This document shows, piece by piece, positions 1 to 7,042 of a DNA stretch of 12,005 nucleotides. The number at the start of each line of letters is the position of its first letter. The stretch's first letter is position 1. Below the pieces are notes generated by a model. That model did no database searches and was not told the origin of the DNA. It saw only the letters and a program-made list of their open reading frames with translations. The stretch is from an uncultured Holophagaceae bacterium (GTDB lineage: Bacteria > Acidobacteriota > Holophagae > Holophagales > Holophagaceae). The position numbers and the translations under genes are program-made. The stretch covers positions 1 to 12,005 of the forward strand of contig CAIXHJ010000265.1 of the NCBI GenBank assembly GCA_903919165.1, written 5' to 3'.

Positions 1-1
1 G

Positions 2-1663
2 GATGCGCAGGGCGTTCTATGGGTCGCGACCTCCCACCAGGGCCTGCTCAAGCTTCCTCCCGGGGCCCCTCCCGTTCTGTACCCTGCGGTCCTGGGCGTG
101 CAGGCCATGACCGGGGGCGGCTCAGGTCCACTGTATCTGGCTAGCCGCACACAAGGCTTGGGGATCCTCGAACCCGACCAAACCCGCTGGCTGGGCCGTG
201 CGGAGGGCCTGGGGTCGAGTGGGGCCCTATCCCTGCATCTCGATGATGACGGTTCTCTTTGGGTCGGAACCCTGGATGGCCTGCGCAGCTATCGGAATGG
301 CGTATTCCGGAATTTGGGCGATCGCTCCGACCTGATGCTTCTGGCAATCCACTCAATCCTGGAGGACAACACCCATCGAATGTGGCTGAGCACTGAACAG
401 GGCGTGTTCCAGGTCCCACGGGCGGCGCTCATCCGAAGTCTTGATGTAGTCGGGCCCATCCCCGCCATGGTCTTCGATCATCACGATGGCATGCCCTCCC
501 GGGAGACCAGCGGAGGTGCCCAACCCGTGGCCTGGCTCACCCAGGAAGGGGACCTCTACTTCCCCACCAGCCGGGGGTTGACCAGACTCGATACTCGGGC
601 CTCAATACCCCAGGGACCCCCTCTGCGCCTTCACATCCTGAAAGCCCAGAGCGACCAAACGGTCCTCCCGGACATTCTCCCAATCCAGGTCCCTCCTGGC
701 ACGCATCGGTTCGAGGTGTACTACACCGCCACATCTTTGACCCGAGCCGACAAAGTTCGGTTCCGCTATCGACTGGAAGGCTGGGAGCGCACCTGGAACG
801 ACGTGGGTGATCGCCGGTTTTCCGCCTATTCCAACCTTCCGCCGGGATCCTATAGATTTGTGCTGCAGGCCTGGCGCCTTGATGAGAACAGCCCGCCCCA
901 GGAGCGTTCTCTTGCTATCCACATCCAGCCGTTCCTGCACCAGCGACCTATCTTTTGGGTCGTGTGTGCACTGGGAGCCGCCGCCTTCGGATGGTGGCTG
1001 CTCCGCCTGAGGATTCAGCAGGTGGAGGCCCGATCGGCGGTGCTCTCTGAACGGAACCGCATGGCCCGGGAGATCCATGACCACCTGGCCCAGGGGTTCA
1101 CCGGAGTCCTGCTTCAATTGGAAGCGGCCGAAGCCAAACTCTCGCGCATGGAGGGGGACCCGACCCCGATTCTAATCCGCCTCGATCATGCCCGGAACTT
1201 AGCTGCCGCGAGCCTACAGGAGGCCCGTCGATCCGTGATGGCGCTGCAACCGAGAAAGCCTGTGGGCACAGACCTCCTGGGTGCTTTGCGGTTGCTGGCA
1301 GACCGCCTTCTGGCTGGCACGGACATCCACGTGGAACTGGCGCTGGTCGGGAAGCCAAAGCCACTCCGCGAACGCATCGAAAATGAACTCATCCGCATGG
1401 CCCAGGAGATGCTCACCAACGCCCTTCGGCACGGCAAAGCCAGGTGGGTGAGGGTGGTGCTTGAATTCGAGGGACGGCAGGTGCGCCTCAGCGTCGAAGA
1501 CGACGGCATGGGATTCGACCCTTCCGCCGATGCCGCCGGCTATGGGTTGCGCAGCATCCGTGAAAGCGTCAAACAACTTCAAGGCCAATTGGACATCGAC
1601 AGCAGCCAGGGCCTTGGATCCCGCATCACCATCACCCTTCCCATCCGGAGGTGGCGCCCATGA
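2..1663 (+). CDS. Two-component sensor histidine kinase with beta-propeller and Y_Y_Y sensor region (5' partial)
   Basis: The reading frame is open from base 2, so the N-terminus (signal peptide and most of the propeller) lies outside the window; the first ATG, at 98, is internal. Propeller-type repeats are visible, with W-x-[GA/S]-T cores such as LWVAT, LWVGT and MWLST. A Y_Y_Y-type module follows at about 690-920 (FRYRLEGWERTWNDVG, then a SNLPPGSYRF turn). One membrane segment lies at about 945-1010. A HisKA_3 dimerisation domain holds the motif REIHDHLAQG, with the predicted phospho-accepting His at codon 1076-1078. A HATPase_c domain closes the protein, with an N box near 1380-1440, DDGMGFD at about 1499-1520 and GYGLRSI near 1540. 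This is the usual build of a periplasmic-sensing kinase that autophosphorylates and passes phosphate to a NarL-type regulator. The next gene overlaps its stop by 4 nt (ATGA) and is the obvious partner. The ligand cannot be read from the sequence. Confidence 0.93.
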   Translation, partial: DAQGVLWVATSHQGLLKLPPGAPPVLYPAVLGVQAMTGGGSGPLYLASRTQGLGILEPDQTRWLGRAEGLGSSGALSLHLDDDGSLWVGTLDGLRSYRNGVFRNLGDRSDLMLLAIHSILEDNTHRMWLSTEQGVFQVPRAALIRSLDVVGPIPAMVFDHHDGMPSRETSGGAQPVAWLTQEGDLYFPTSRGLTRLDTRASIPQGPPLRLHILKAQSDQTVLPDILPIQVPPGTHRFEVYYTATSLTRADKVRFRYRLEGWERTWNDVGDRRFSAYSNLPPGSYRFVLQAWRLDENSPPQERSLAIHIQPFLHQRPIFWVVCALGAAAFGWWLLRLRIQQVEARSAVLSERNRMAREIHDHLAQGFTGVLLQLEAAEAKLSRMEGDPTPILIRLDHARNLAAASLQEARRSVMALQPRKPVGTDLLGALRLLADRLLAGTDIHVELALVGKPKPLRERIENELIRMAQEMLTNALRHGKARWVRVVLEFEGRQVRLSVEDDGMGFDPSADAAGYGLRSIRESVKQLQGQLDIDSSQGLGSRITITLPIRRWRP

Positions 1664-2304
1664 CCACGACCCCGTCTGATCGGATCCGCCTGCTCATCGT
1701 GGATGACCATCCGGTCGTGCGCGATGGACTCGTGTCCATCCTCCATGAAGGCGAGCCCGACCTCGAAGTCGTTGGGGAAGCGGGAGACGGGAAGGAGGCG
1801 GTGGTCACCTGGAGGAACCTCCGTCCCACCGTAACGATCATGGACCTGCAGCTCCCTGGTCAGACAGGCGTGGAAGCTGTTCGGGCCATTCGCCGAGAGG
1901 ATCCGGACGCCCGGATCCTCGTGCTCACCACCTTCGATGGCGATGCCGACATCCAGCGGGCACTGGAGGCCGGAGCCCGCGGTTACCTCCTCAAGAGCGT
2001 GCGCAGGGCGACTCTCATCGAGGCCGTGCGCGCAGTGGCCGCAGGTCAACGCTACCTCCCCCCTGCCACGGCAGCCCGCCTGGTGGAAGCCATGGAATCA
2101 GAACGTCTCACGCCTCGAGAACTCGATGTCCTCAAGCTACTTGCGGAGGGTCAACGCAATCGCGAGATCGCCGATGCCCTGGGACTGGCGGAACCCACCG
2201 TGAAGATCCACGTGAACAACCTGCTGCGGAAACTCCAGGCCAAGGATCGTACAGAGGCAGCCATCATCGCACTCAAGCGAGGTCTGATTCACCTCGGATC
2301 CTAA
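1660..2304 (+). CDS. NarL/FixJ-family response regulator (REC + LuxR-type HTH)
   Basis: This 214-residue DNA-binding regulator is predicted to be phosphorylated by the kinase just upstream. The receiver domain (about residues 8-125) shows the acidic pair D15-D16, the phospho-acceptor D62 in IMDLQLPG, T90/T91, and K112 in LLKS. A LuxR-type helix-turn-helix covers about residues 150-212 (LTPRELDVLKLLAEG, then NREIADALGLAEPTVKIHVNN). I chose the ATG at 1660 over the in-frame GTG at 1651. GGAGG at 1647-1651 gives 8-nt spacing to 1660, and this ATG forms an ATGA overlap with the kinase stop, which suggests translational coupling. The 3' end (TAA, 2302-2304) overlaps the stop of the convergent gene on the other strand. 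Its target promoters are not identifiable here. Confidence 0.95.
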   Translation: MTTTPSDRIRLLIVDDHPVVRDGLVSILHEGEPDLEVVGEAGDGKEAVVTWRNLRPTVTIMDLQLPGQTGVEAVRAIRREDPDARILVLTTFDGDADIQRALEAGARGYLLKSVRRATLIEAVRAVAAGQRYLPPATAARLVEAMESERLTPRELDVLKLLAEGQRNREIADALGLAEPTVKIHVNNLLRKLQAKDRTEAAIIALKRGLIHLGS

Positions 2305-2630
2305 CGCCTGAATGTGAAGAAAACAGCCCCCACCAGGCAGACCCCTGCCCAGAGGTGGTTGAGGTGCAGGCGCTCGCGCATCCAGATCACGACGAATACT
2401 CCAAACACGAAAAGGGTCACCACTTCCTGGATCACTTTTAGTTGCGGCAGATTGAATCACCCGAAGCCGTAACAGTTCGCTGGGATCATCAGGCAGTACT
2501 CGAAGAAGGCAATGCCCCAGCTGATGAGGATCACCAGCCATCGTGGGCTGTCGCGGTTGTGCTTCAGGTGCCCATACCACGCAATGGTCATGAACACGTT
2601 GCTGAGAACGAGGAGAAGGACGGTGCGCAT
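2301..2630 (-). pseudogene. DUF486-like small DMT-superfamily membrane protein, interrupted by one in-frame TGA
   Basis: From the ATG at 2630 the minus strand encodes 57 residues starting MRTVLLLVLSNVFMTIAWYG and including WLVILISWGIAFFEY and MIPAN. A TGA at codon 58 (2459-2457) then interrupts the frame. The same frame continues for 51 residues (FNLPQLKVIQEVVTLF, later LWAGVCLVGAVFF) to a TAG at 2303-2301. The joined ~109 residues match the length and recalled pattern of the DUF486 family, with four hydrophobic segments and the PAN...QLK.IQEV core. The stop falls in the loop between PAN and QLK. The residue after PAN is Cys (TGT) where Arg is usual. Both differences could come from single C-to-T changes on the coding strand (CGT to TGT, CGA to TGA). 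The start lies 13 nt after the rny stop, with GAGGG upstream. Alternatives are a sequencing error or stop readthrough. Family recognition is from memory and fairly firm. Confidence 0.8.
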
Positions 2631-2643
2631 GATGAGTCAACCC

Positions 2644-4263
2644 TCAGCGCGCAATTTCAACTGCCCGCAGCTCCCGCATGACGGTGACCTTGATCTGCCC
2701 GGGGTACTGCATTTCGGATTCGATGCGGCGGGATACGTCCTTGGCGATCCAATAGGCCTGATCGTCATTGACTGAACCGGCATCCACCAGAATCCGGATC
2801 TCCCGTCCTGCCTGCATGGCGAAACTCTTCTGAACGCCCTTGTAGCTGTTGGCGATGCCTTCGAGCTGCTCCAGACGCTTGACATAGGTCTCCAGCATCT
2901 CCCGGCGGGCACCGGGCCGGGCCGCGCTGAGTGCATCTGCGGCGGTGATGAGCATGGCCTCCACCGTGCGGGGTTCGAAGTCCCCGTGGTGGCAGCTCAT
3001 GGCGTGGATCACTTCTTCTTTTTCGCCGTAGCGCTGCATCAGCTGCATGCCGATCTCGATATGAGTGCCCTCCACCTCCCGATCGATGGCCTTGCCGATG
3101 TCGTGGAAGAGCCCTGCGCGTCGCGCCAGTCGGGCATCCGAACCCATCTCGCCCGCCATGTACTCAGCGATCCGGGCGACCTCCTTGGTGTGCTCCAGCA
3201 CATTCTGGCCGTACGAGGTCCGATAGTTGAGACGGCCGACAAGCTTGTGCAGCTTCGGATGGACATCCGGGAAGCCCAGCTCGATGCAGGCGGCCTCGCC
3301 GATCTCCTTGAGGTGCTGGTCCATGTCCAGCTTGACTTTCTCGACCACCTCTTCGATGCGTGCGGGGTGGATCCGGCCGTCGGCCAGCAACTTGAGGATG
3401 GCTTGCCGGGCCACTTCGCGGCGGATGGGATCGAAGCTGGAGACAACGATGCTCTCGGGTGTGTCGTCCACGATGAGGTCGCAGCCGGTGGCCTTTTCGA
3501 GTGCCCGGATATTGCGGCCTTCCCTCCCGATGATGCGCCCCTTGAGGTCATCGCTGGGAAGCTGGACAGAACTCACCGCCTGCTCGGCGACCACATCCGA
3601 GGCCACCCGCTGGATGGCGGCACCGATGGTCCAGCGGGCCTTCTTGGCCGCCTCCTCCTGGGCCTCGTCATCGATCCGGCGCACCAGTTTTGCAGCATCC
3701 ATCTTGGCGGCGTACTCGAGCTGGGAAATCAGCTCAATCTTGGCGTCCTCCCGGGTGAGTCCGGCGACCTCTTCCAGCCGCTTGGCTTGGGCCTCCACAA
3801 GCTGTTTCGCTTCAGCCTGCCGCGCTTCCAGCTTCTCGATCTCGGCCTTGCGCTTTTCGGACAGGCTCTCGAGATCTTTCGCCTTCTGGTCCACCTGTTG
3901 AGTCTTCTTGTCGAGCCCTTCTTCCTTGGACTGAAGCCGCTGTTCCTGCTTCTCCAGGTTCTTCTGGCGCTCGGTGAGAAGCTTCTCAGCCTCCTGACGG
4001 GCCTGGAGCGCTTGCTCCTTGGCTTTCAGCTCAGATTCCTTGCGGACGGACTCGGCATCCTGAATCCCACGCTCCAGGAGCCGCTGGGCCTCACGCTTCG
4101 CTTCCTCCAGCAGCCGTTCCCGCTGGACCTTGGTGTCGGCCTCGGCCTTCGCCCGGGCCTGCGAACTGTCCAGGGCCGCCTTCTGGGCTCTCACGGACAT
4201 CAGGTATGCCACCGCACCCGCCGCCAAGGCCAATGCGAGGAAGATCCAACTGATCAAATTCAT
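2644..4263 (-). CDS. rny: Ribonuclease Y (membrane-anchored endoribonuclease)
   Basis: RNase Y starts mRNA decay by endonucleolytic cleavage at the inner face of the membrane. This 539-residue protein has the full family architecture and near-usual length (~520). It has an N-terminal membrane anchor (about 2-24, ISWIFLALALAAGAVAYLM) and a long Lys/Glu/Gln-rich coiled coil (about 28-210). A KH domain holds GRIIGREGRN at 242-251. The HD phosphohydrolase domain has H387-D388 in FHDIGKA, with further metal-site candidates in HIEIG (401-405), CHHGD (424-428) and AADALSAARPG. The open frame extends to a TTG at 4275, but I chose ATG 4263 because GGAG lies about 6 nt upstream and the membrane helix begins right after it. 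The gene follows the 6S RNA candidate by about 50 nt, with no clear terminator in between except the 6S terminal stem and its T-rich tail. Confidence 0.97.
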   Translation of the reverse strand: MNLISWIFLALALAAGAVAYLMSVRAQKAALDSSQARAKAEADTKVQRERLLEEAKREAQRLLERGIQDAESVRKESELKAKEQALQARQEAEKLLTERQKNLEKQEQRLQSKEEGLDKKTQQVDQKAKDLESLSEKRKAEIEKLEARQAEAKQLVEAQAKRLEEVAGLTREDAKIELISQLEYAAKMDAAKLVRRIDDEAQEEAAKKARWTIGAAIQRVASDVVAEQAVSSVQLPSDDLKGRIIGREGRNIRALEKATGCDLIVDDTPESIVVSSFDPIRREVARQAILKLLADGRIHPARIEEVVEKVKLDMDQHLKEIGEAACIELGFPDVHPKLHKLVGRLNYRTSYGQNVLEHTKEVARIAEYMAGEMGSDARLARRAGLFHDIGKAIDREVEGTHIEIGMQLMQRYGEKEEVIHAMSCHHGDFEPRTVEAMLITAADALSAARPGARREMLETYVKRLEQLEGIANSYKGVQKSFAMQAGREIRILVDAGSVNDDQAYWIAKDVSRRIESEMQYPGQIKVTVMRELRAVEIAR

Positions 4264-4311
4264 GGGCGACTCCAAGGAAGGGGATCCAAAGAGCCACCAG
4301 CACTTAAAACA

Positions 4312-4480
4312 AAATCCCCGCTCAGTCGTGGAGGCTTGCCGAGTTCCCTAGCTTGTAGGGGGGAAACCAGAGTCCCTGGCTAAGGCGCGCCGTCGCGCGG
4401 AACGCACAGGACAGGGGGAAGGTTTCCCGAGTCGACTTACGGAACAAGAGCTTGGCCATGATCACGGGCCTCGCAGGGAA
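4312..4480 (-). ncRNA. ssrS: 6S RNA candidate
   Basis: The zapA-rny gap folds on the minus strand into one long rod with an internal bubble, as expected for 6S RNA, the RNA that binds RNA polymerase holoenzyme by mimicking an open promoter. Paired blocks, working inward, are 4473-4478 with 4316-4321, 4468-4472 (GAGGC) with 4331-4335 (GCCTC), 4441-4445 with 4343-4347, GGGAAACC (4421-4428) with GGTTTCCC (4361-4368), 4409-4412 with 4372-4375, and an apical GC hairpin at 4386-4399. About 12 nt are unpaired on each side between the last two outer blocks (4429-4440 and 4348-4360), matching the central bubble. The length of ~169 nt is typical. The position directly after zapA and before rny matches 6S placement recalled from several bacterial groups. 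Ends are approximate; the 3' side runs into a T-rich stretch (ATTTTGTTTT). Confidence 0.72.
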
Positions 4481-4481
4481 A

Positions 4482-4841
4482 TCAGTCTCCGTCCTCGTCG
4501 AGGATTGGCACGGGGGCGGAAGGTTCGTCCGGAACATCGCTCAGTAGCTTTGAAAGGGTCTGTTCCAGGTTGTGAGTGTGCTGGTTGGCTTCCTGTTCCA
4601 GTCGCGCCACACGGTGCGCCAGGTTCAGGGCGCCCAGGAGATACCAAGACGGGGTGTCGAGGCCCTTCGGAACGCTCCCCCATCTTAGCTGGCATTGAGA
4701 GTCCATGTTCTGAAAGGTGGTTTCGAGGATCTGCAAGGCTTGAGAAAGGGTCTCAGGCTGGTCGGTCTGGATCTGCAATTCCCGACCCTGGACAGTCACA
4801 GTGACCGGCCGGGTCCCCGGGAGCGGAACCGGAGCCTTCAT
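4482..4841 (-). CDS. zapA: Cell division protein ZapA
   Basis: ZapA binds FtsZ and promotes bundling of its protofilaments at the division ring. The 119-residue product has the family pattern: an N-terminal beta region (VTVTVQGRELQIQT, about 13-26), a helix ending near LETTFQNM (39-46), and LDTPSWYLLGALNLAHRVARLE (61-82) leading into a C-terminal coiled coil to about residue 100. An acidic, proline-containing tail follows (DEPSAPVPILDEDGD). The ATG overlaps the stop of the upstream coiled-coil gene (ATGA at 4838-4841). No strong ribosome binding site is visible, so translation is probably coupled. The family is divergent in sequence; the call rests on pattern, size and synteny with 6S RNA and rny. 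Confidence 0.85.
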   Translation of the reverse strand: MKAPVPLPGTRPVTVTVQGRELQIQTDQPETLSQALQILETTFQNMDSQCQLRWGSVPKGLDTPSWYLLGALNLAHRVARLEQEANQHTHNLEQTLSKLLSDVPDEPSAPVPILDEDGD

Positions 4842-5074
4842 CCCAGGGCTTCCAGGGCCCGGAGAATCGAAGCCACCTGTTCCTTCACGGCTTCACGTTC
4901 CCTCTCCAGCGAAGTCTTCTCGGCTAGGACTTCTTCCAGCCTGGCCCGAAGGGACTGGATCTCCCGGCCTCCCACAGTCCCGGTCACCTTCAGCGCTTCC
5001 AACTCATCCCTTAGCTGGTTCCGCTGCTGGACCAGGGCCTGCATTTTCGATTCGAGTTGTTTCAGAAGGTCCAT
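4838..5074 (-). CDS. Small coiled-coil protein, possibly ZapB-like
   Basis: This 78-residue ORF begins MDLLKQLESKMQALVQQRNQ and is almost entirely heptad-compatible and charged (Glu, Lys, Arg, Gln, Leu), with one short break near the VTGTVGG stretch (about 30-36). It has no membrane segment or cysteine. GAGG lies 5 nt before the ATG. The stop overlaps the zapA start, and the gene begins 21 nt after the pheT stop. Size, coiled-coil nature and coupling to zapA suggest a divisome partner in the manner of ZapB, but low-complexity coiled coils look alike, so homology is not shown. That it is real is supported by its ribosome binding site and the tight packing in the operon. Confidence 0.75.
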   Translation of the reverse strand: MDLLKQLESKMQALVQQRNQLRDELEALKVTGTVGGREIQSLRARLEEVLAEKTSLEREREAVKEQVASILRALEALG

Positions 5075-5095
5075 GAAGGCCTCAAAGAGGTCATT

Positions 5096-7042
5096 CTACG
5101 CCCGGAGACTCGCGCCGAGGGATTCCGCTGCGGCCAGCGCGGCCGCCACCCAACCATCGACCTCCTCACCCAAGAGGGTGCGGTCCATGGCCTGGAAGGT
5201 GAGGCGAAGCAGCCAAGCTTTGGTGCCAGCCGGCAGGCTCTTGCCCCGGTAGAGGTCTGCGCAGATCAGGTCGGTGAGGGCCGTCCTGTTCAGCGCGTCC
5301 TGGACTGCCCTGTGCATGGCCTGCCACGCCAGATCGGTCGGAACGGTCACAGACAGATCCCGCTCCACCGCTGGGAACCGGCTTTGCGGTGTATATGCTG
5401 GGATGATTCGCTCGTCCGGGGGAGGGACCGCATCAAGCAGAAACTCGGCGGTCAAAATCGTGTCATCTTCCACCGGATGCACGTTCTGGGGTGTCCCGGG
5501 ACGCAAGACATCCTTCAGGATTCCGTGCAGGTGCTTGGCCTTCACCAGGATCGCCCTGGACTCTGGGTCCGCGTCCCAGCTTTCTCCGGCCCAGACCAGC
5601 GCCACTGTCCAGGACTCCACCGGGCGTTCTGGCAATCCCCGGAAGGTGGGAGCAATTTCGAAGAGCCGGACCTCCCGCTGCCCCTGCTTGAGGTTCCGCT
5701 TGGCGACCTCCACCAGGGATGGCACCAGGGACCGCCGCAGGACTGAGTAATCCAGTCCCAGGGGGTTTGCCAGAATGCGTCCCTCCGGGATATCGAAGGC
5801 CTGCTGGCCGAGTGGCCCTGGGGTCTGCTGATCCATCTCCGGACTCACGAACCCGTAAGTCACCGTCTGGTGGAATCCGAGATGGGCAAGGCGACGAGCC
5901 AGGCTCTGCCGCTTGAGGTAGTCCTGCGATAAGGGCTGGGGCGGACCTTCCAGGGGCGGGAGCACGGAGGGAATATGCTCGTACCCCCTCAGACGCAGAA
6001 CTTCCTCAGCCAGATCCTCAGGAATGGTGAGGTCATGGCGCCAGGAGGGCGGCATCACGCGGAGGCGATCGCGTTTGACTTCTACGGTGCAACCCAATCG
6101 TTTCAGCGCCTCGGCAGCGTCTGGCAACGACAAGGGCTCGCCGGCCACTCGAGTCAAGAGCGATTCCATCAATACCACCGAGATGCTGACGACCGGTATG
6201 GTGCCGACGGTCCAGGCACTCACCAGTTTGGCACCGCACCATGCCTGGAGGCGTCCCACCAACAGATCTCGCGCCACGGGCGCCATGGCAGGATCGGCCC
6301 CCCGACCGAAGCGGTGCGACGCATCTGTGTGCAGGCTGTGGCGTCGCGCGGTGGCACGGACGGTCTTCGGATCGAACCACGCACTTTCAAGCAGCACGCG
6401 ACGGGTGGTCTCAGTCACCTTGGTGCCATCGCCGCCCATGACACCCGCAAGGGCGATGGGACCTGCTTCGTCGGCGATGACGAGATCCTGGCCTGTCATG
6501 GTGCGCGTGACCCCATCCAATGTCACCAGCCGTTCACCGTCCTTGGCCCAGCGGATGGACACCCCCCCCCGGATGCGGTCTGCGTCGAAGGCATGTGTGG
6601 GATGACCATAGCGATGCAGCAGCTCGTTGGAAGCGTCCACTGCCGGCAGACGCTTGGGCGTGGACTCCAGCGCCAGAAGGAAAGACTGCGCTTCCTGTGG
6701 CGTTGCACCCGTGCCAAGTTCCATGACAGCCGTGCTGTAGACAGGACAAGCAGGGCTTTCAAGGCGCACTTCCACCGCTGGTGCGCCCTCCTGCAACGCA
6801 GGTACCGCGATGGGTTCAAGCGACTGCCCCAACTTCGATGCGACTTCCCTCGCAAGGCCGCGGTGGGACATGGCATCACCGCGATTCGCGGTGATGTCCA
6901 CATCAAGCGCTTCAGTGCCTTCACGGGCAGTGACGCTATCGACAGGAAAACCCAGCGAGGCGAGCAGCTCACATAGCTGGCGGGTATCCAATCCCGCGAC
7001 GACGGGGACCTCCTGGGTCAGGACCTTCCGTTCGATCCACAT
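5096..7042 (-). CDS. pheT: Phenylalanyl-tRNA synthetase beta subunit, short form lacking the N-terminal tRNA-binding domain
   Basis: PheT pairs with PheS in the (alpha-beta)2 enzyme that charges tRNA-Phe, and it carries the editing and anticodon-binding modules. The start at ATG 7042 overlaps the last base of the pheS stop (TGATG). Length is 648 residues against roughly 790-800 in the common form. The first ~35 residues (MWIERKVLTQEVP to FPVDSV) match the usual N-terminus, but the sequence then passes straight to LDVDITANRGDAMSHRG (47-63), so the ~110-residue EMAP-II-like OB domain usually found here is missing. Visible next are the B3/B4 editing region (RYGHPTHAFD 144-153, TLDGV, PIALAGVMGG 195-204), TDASHRFGRGADP (239-251), the B5 region with PPSWRHDLTIPEDLAEEV (331-348), the catalytic-like fold, and a C-terminal FDX-ACB domain (about 549-648). 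A nine-G run lies at codons ~158-161. The open frame continues upstream to 7306, but that part overlaps pheS. Confidence 0.96.
   Translation of the reverse strand: MWIERKVLTQEVPVVAGLDTRQLCELLASLGFPVDSVTAREGTEALDVDITANRGDAMSHRGLAREVASKLGQSLEPIAVPALQEGAPAVEVRLESPACPVYSTAVMELGTGATPQEAQSFLLALESTPKRLPAVDASNELLHRYGHPTHAFDADRIRGGVSIRWAKDGERLVTLDGVTRTMTGQDLVIADEAGPIALAGVMGGDGTKVTETTRRVLLESAWFDPKTVRATARRHSLHTDASHRFGRGADPAMAPVARDLLVGRLQAWCGAKLVSAWTVGTIPVVSISVVLMESLLTRVAGEPLSLPDAAEALKRLGCTVEVKRDRLRVMPPSWRHDLTIPEDLAEEVLRLRGYEHIPSVLPPLEGPPQPLSQDYLKRQSLARRLAHLGFHQTVTYGFVSPEMDQQTPGPLGQQAFDIPEGRILANPLGLDYSVLRRSLVPSLVEVAKRNLKQGQREVRLFEIAPTFRGLPERPVESWTVALVWAGESWDADPESRAILVKAKHLHGILKDVLRPGTPQNVHPVEDDTILTAEFLLDAVPPPDERIIPAYTPQSRFPAVERDLSVTVPTDLAWQAMHRAVQDALNRTALTDLICADLYRGKSLPAGTKAWLLRLTFQAMDRTLLGEEVDGWVAAALAAAESLGASLRA

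Noticed and set aside
2329..2363. Hairpin CCACC...GGTGG after the response regulator, considered as a terminator
   Set aside because: It lies within the coding part of the DUF486-like gene, has an interrupted stem, and no T-run follows.
2430..2459. Selenocysteine insertion at the TGA of the DUF486-like gene
   Set aside because: No compact stem-loop of bacterial SECIS type is apparent just after the TGA, and the family has no redox chemistry that would use Sec.
2137..2640. 167-residue minus-strand ORF over the DUF486 region and response regulator
   Set aside because: It is out of frame with the recognisable membrane-protein sequence, has an Arg/Pro/His-rich shadow composition, and runs antisense into the regulator's HTH domain.
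2986..4383. 465-residue + strand ORF opposite rny
   Set aside because: It is antisense to RNase Y, whose domains are clear. Its Leu/Gly-rich composition is what the complement of the coiled-coil and KH/HD codons gives.
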